Shown here in pieces: positions 62,777-64,000 of a DNA stretch of 64,000 nt (positions are counted from its first letter, which is position 1; every line of letters begins with the position of its first letter). Origin of the DNA: Arthrobacter citreus (GTDB lineage Bacteria > Actinomycetota > Actinomycetes > Actinomycetales > Micrococcaceae); NCBI RefSeq assembly GCF_038405225.1, contig NZ_CP151657.1, forward strand, positions 2,046,001 through 2,110,000, given 5' to 3'. The position numbers and the translations under genes are program-made. Under the pieces are notes generated by a model. It had not been told where the DNA came from and searched no databases. It was given only the letters and a program-made list of their open reading frames with translations.

Positions 62777-64000
62777 TCACATCCGGAACAGGCCGAAGGA
62801 GGTCTCCGGCAGCGGGGCGTTGGCGCACACGTCCAGGGCCAGGCCCAGGACGGTGCGGGTGTCCGCCGGGTCAATGACGCCGTCATCCCACAGCCGGGCC
62901 GTGGAATAGTACGGGCTGCCCTGGGTCTCATACGTCTCGCGGATGGGTGCCTTGAAGGTCTCTTCGTCTTCGGCGCCCCACTGCTCACCGCGAGCTTCGA
63001 GCTGGTCCCGCTTCACCGTGGCCAGGACCGAGGAGGCCTGGGCACCGCCCATAACGGAAATTCTCGCCGCCGGCCACATCCAGAGGAACCGCGGACTGTA
63101 AGCGCGGCCGCACATGGAGTAGTTGCCGGCCCCGAAGGATCCGCCCACCACCACTGTCAGCTTCGGAACCCGGGCGGTGGCGACGGCGGTGACCATCTTG
63201 GCGCCGTTCTTGGCGATGCCGCCGGCCTCGTAGTCCCGGCCGACCATGAAGCCGGAGATGTTCTGCAGGAAAATCAGCGGGATGCCGCGCTGGTCGCACA
63301 GCTGGATGAAGTGCGCGCCCTTGAGCGCGGACTCGCTGAACAGGACGCCGTTGTTCGCCACGATCCCCACCCGGTGCCCGTGCAGCCGGGCGAAGCCGGT
63401 CACCAGGGTGGCGCCGTATTCCTTCTTGAACTCGGAGAATTCACTGCCGTCCACCAGCCGGGCGATCAGTTCGCGCACGTCATACGGTGTCTGCAGGTCA
63501 GCGGGCACGGCGCCGTAAATTTCATCCCCGGAGTACGACGGCGGCCGGCCGGGCAGCACTTCCCAGGCCGGGTCCTGCCCGGGGAAGGTCTCCACGATGC
63601 TGCGCACAATTTCCAGGGCGTGGGCGTCGTTGTCGGCCAGGTGGTCGGTGACGCCGCTGATGCGCGAATGCAGGTCCCCGCCGCCGAGTTCCTCAGCGGT
63701 GACAATTTCGCCAATGGCAGCCTTCACCAGCGGCGGGCCGCCCAGGAAGATGGTGCCCTGGTTGCGCACAATGACGGTTTCATCGCTCATGGCCGGCACG
63801 TAGGCACCGCCGGCGGTGCAGGACCCGAGCACGGCGGCGATCTGCGGAATCTTCCGCGCTGACATCTGCGCCTGGTTGAAAAAGATGCGGCCAAAATGCT
63901 CGCGGTCCGGAAACACGTCGTCCTGCCGGGGCAGGAACGCGCCGCCGGAATCCACCAGGTAGATGCAAGGCAACCGGTTTTCCAGCGCGATTTCTTGTGC
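62777..64000 (-). CDS. Acyl-CoA carboxylase beta subunit (AccD1/MCC type), N-terminus outside the window
   Basis: At least 407 residues of the carboxyltransferase are present. It shows [48 protein letters not shown] and, in the C-half, [17 protein letters not shown] and [14 protein letters not shown]. The biotin and CoA oxyanion glycines are kept. It matches the methylcrotonyl-CoA carboxylase type by segments such as FNQAQMSA. The reading frame continues beyond base 64000. It is the first visible gene of the cluster. Confidence 0.93.
   Translation of the reverse strand, partial: AQEIALENRLPCIYLVDSGGAFLPRQDDVFPDREHFGRIFFNQAQMSARKIPQIAAVLGSCTAGGAYVPAMSDETVIVRNQGTIFLGGPPLVKAAIGEIVTAEELGGGDLHSRISGVTDHLADNDAHALEIVRSIVETFPGQDPAWEVLPGRPPSYSGDEIYGAVPADLQTPYDVRELIARLVDGSEFSEFKKEYGATLVTGFARLHGHRVGIVANNGVLFSESALKGAHFIQLCDQRGIPLIFLQNISGFMVGRDYEAGGIAKNGAKMVTAVATARVPKLTVVVGGSFGAGNYSMCGRAYSPRFLWMWPAARISVMGGAQASSVLATVKRDQLEARGEQWGAEDEETFKAPIRETYETQGSPYYSTARLWDDGVIDPADTRTVLGLALDVCANAPLPETSFGLFRM

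Overview
The window is a high-GC stretch of actinobacterial chromosome. The order of its conserved genes (recX-recA, clgR-cinA-pgsA-ftsK-rnj-dapA, dapB, an M16 peptidase-pnp-rpsO-ribF, truB, rbfA-infB-ylxR-nusA-rimP, proS, ispG-rip-dxr) is the usual actinobacterial core. The protein sequences look like Micrococcaceae, most likely Arthrobacter in the broad sense; the genus is an inference. I see no tRNA, rRNA, CRISPR array, insertion sequence or prophage.

Layout. 1-1.1 kb: a membrane protein cut by the window edge and its PadR regulator. 1.2-3.5 kb: two paralogous cell-wall lytic transglycosylase-type proteins. 3.5-5.7 kb: recX, recA with an SOS box, and a DUF3046 gene. 5.7-8.1 kb: a MarR regulator, the Clp-regulator clgR, cinA (pncC) and pgsA. 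8.1-16.7 kb: ftsK, rnj, dapA, an acyltransferase-like membrane protein, a small membrane protein and dapB. 16.7-25.0 kb: a molybdenum block with molybdate uptake (modA, modB, no modC), cofactor synthesis (moaA, moaD, moaC, moaE, mog, moeA), a molybdopterin oxidoreductase and a tyrosine-phosphatase-like protein. It sits between dapB and the M16 peptidase gene. 25.1-33.3 kb: M16 peptidase, pnp, rpsO, ribF, three small membrane proteins and truB. 33.3-36.5 kb: an aminotransferase, a frameshifted small exported protein and a secreted ScyD/ScyE-type protein. 36.5-42.4 kb: rbfA, infB, ylxR, nusA and rimP. 42.4-51.6 kb: a DUF4439 protein, an antibiotic-kinase-like gene behind a short upstream ORF, a TSUP permease, proS, two tandem lipoproteins, a GNAT protein, ispG and a YciI protein. 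51.6-55.7 kb: a membrane protein paired with a regulator carrying a 24-bp coding minisatellite, the site-2 protease and dxr. 55.8-64 kb: a nucleotide-sugar-type reductase and a seven-gene leucine/branched-acyl-CoA degradation cluster (accD-type, accA-type, acyl-CoA dehydrogenase, CoA transferase A and B, MaoC, CitE).

The main non-gene signals are as follows. A dispersed repeat with 16-bp inverted arms occurs twice, each time at a convergent gene junction. A recurrent TAnnnT box lies 6-7 nt before many start codons, which points to widespread leaderless transcription. The modA and moaA promoters are interleaved. A hairpin covers the pnp ribosome-binding site. In-frame coding repeats occur in infB and in the regulator gene. 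All assignments come from reading the sequence; no database search was possible.
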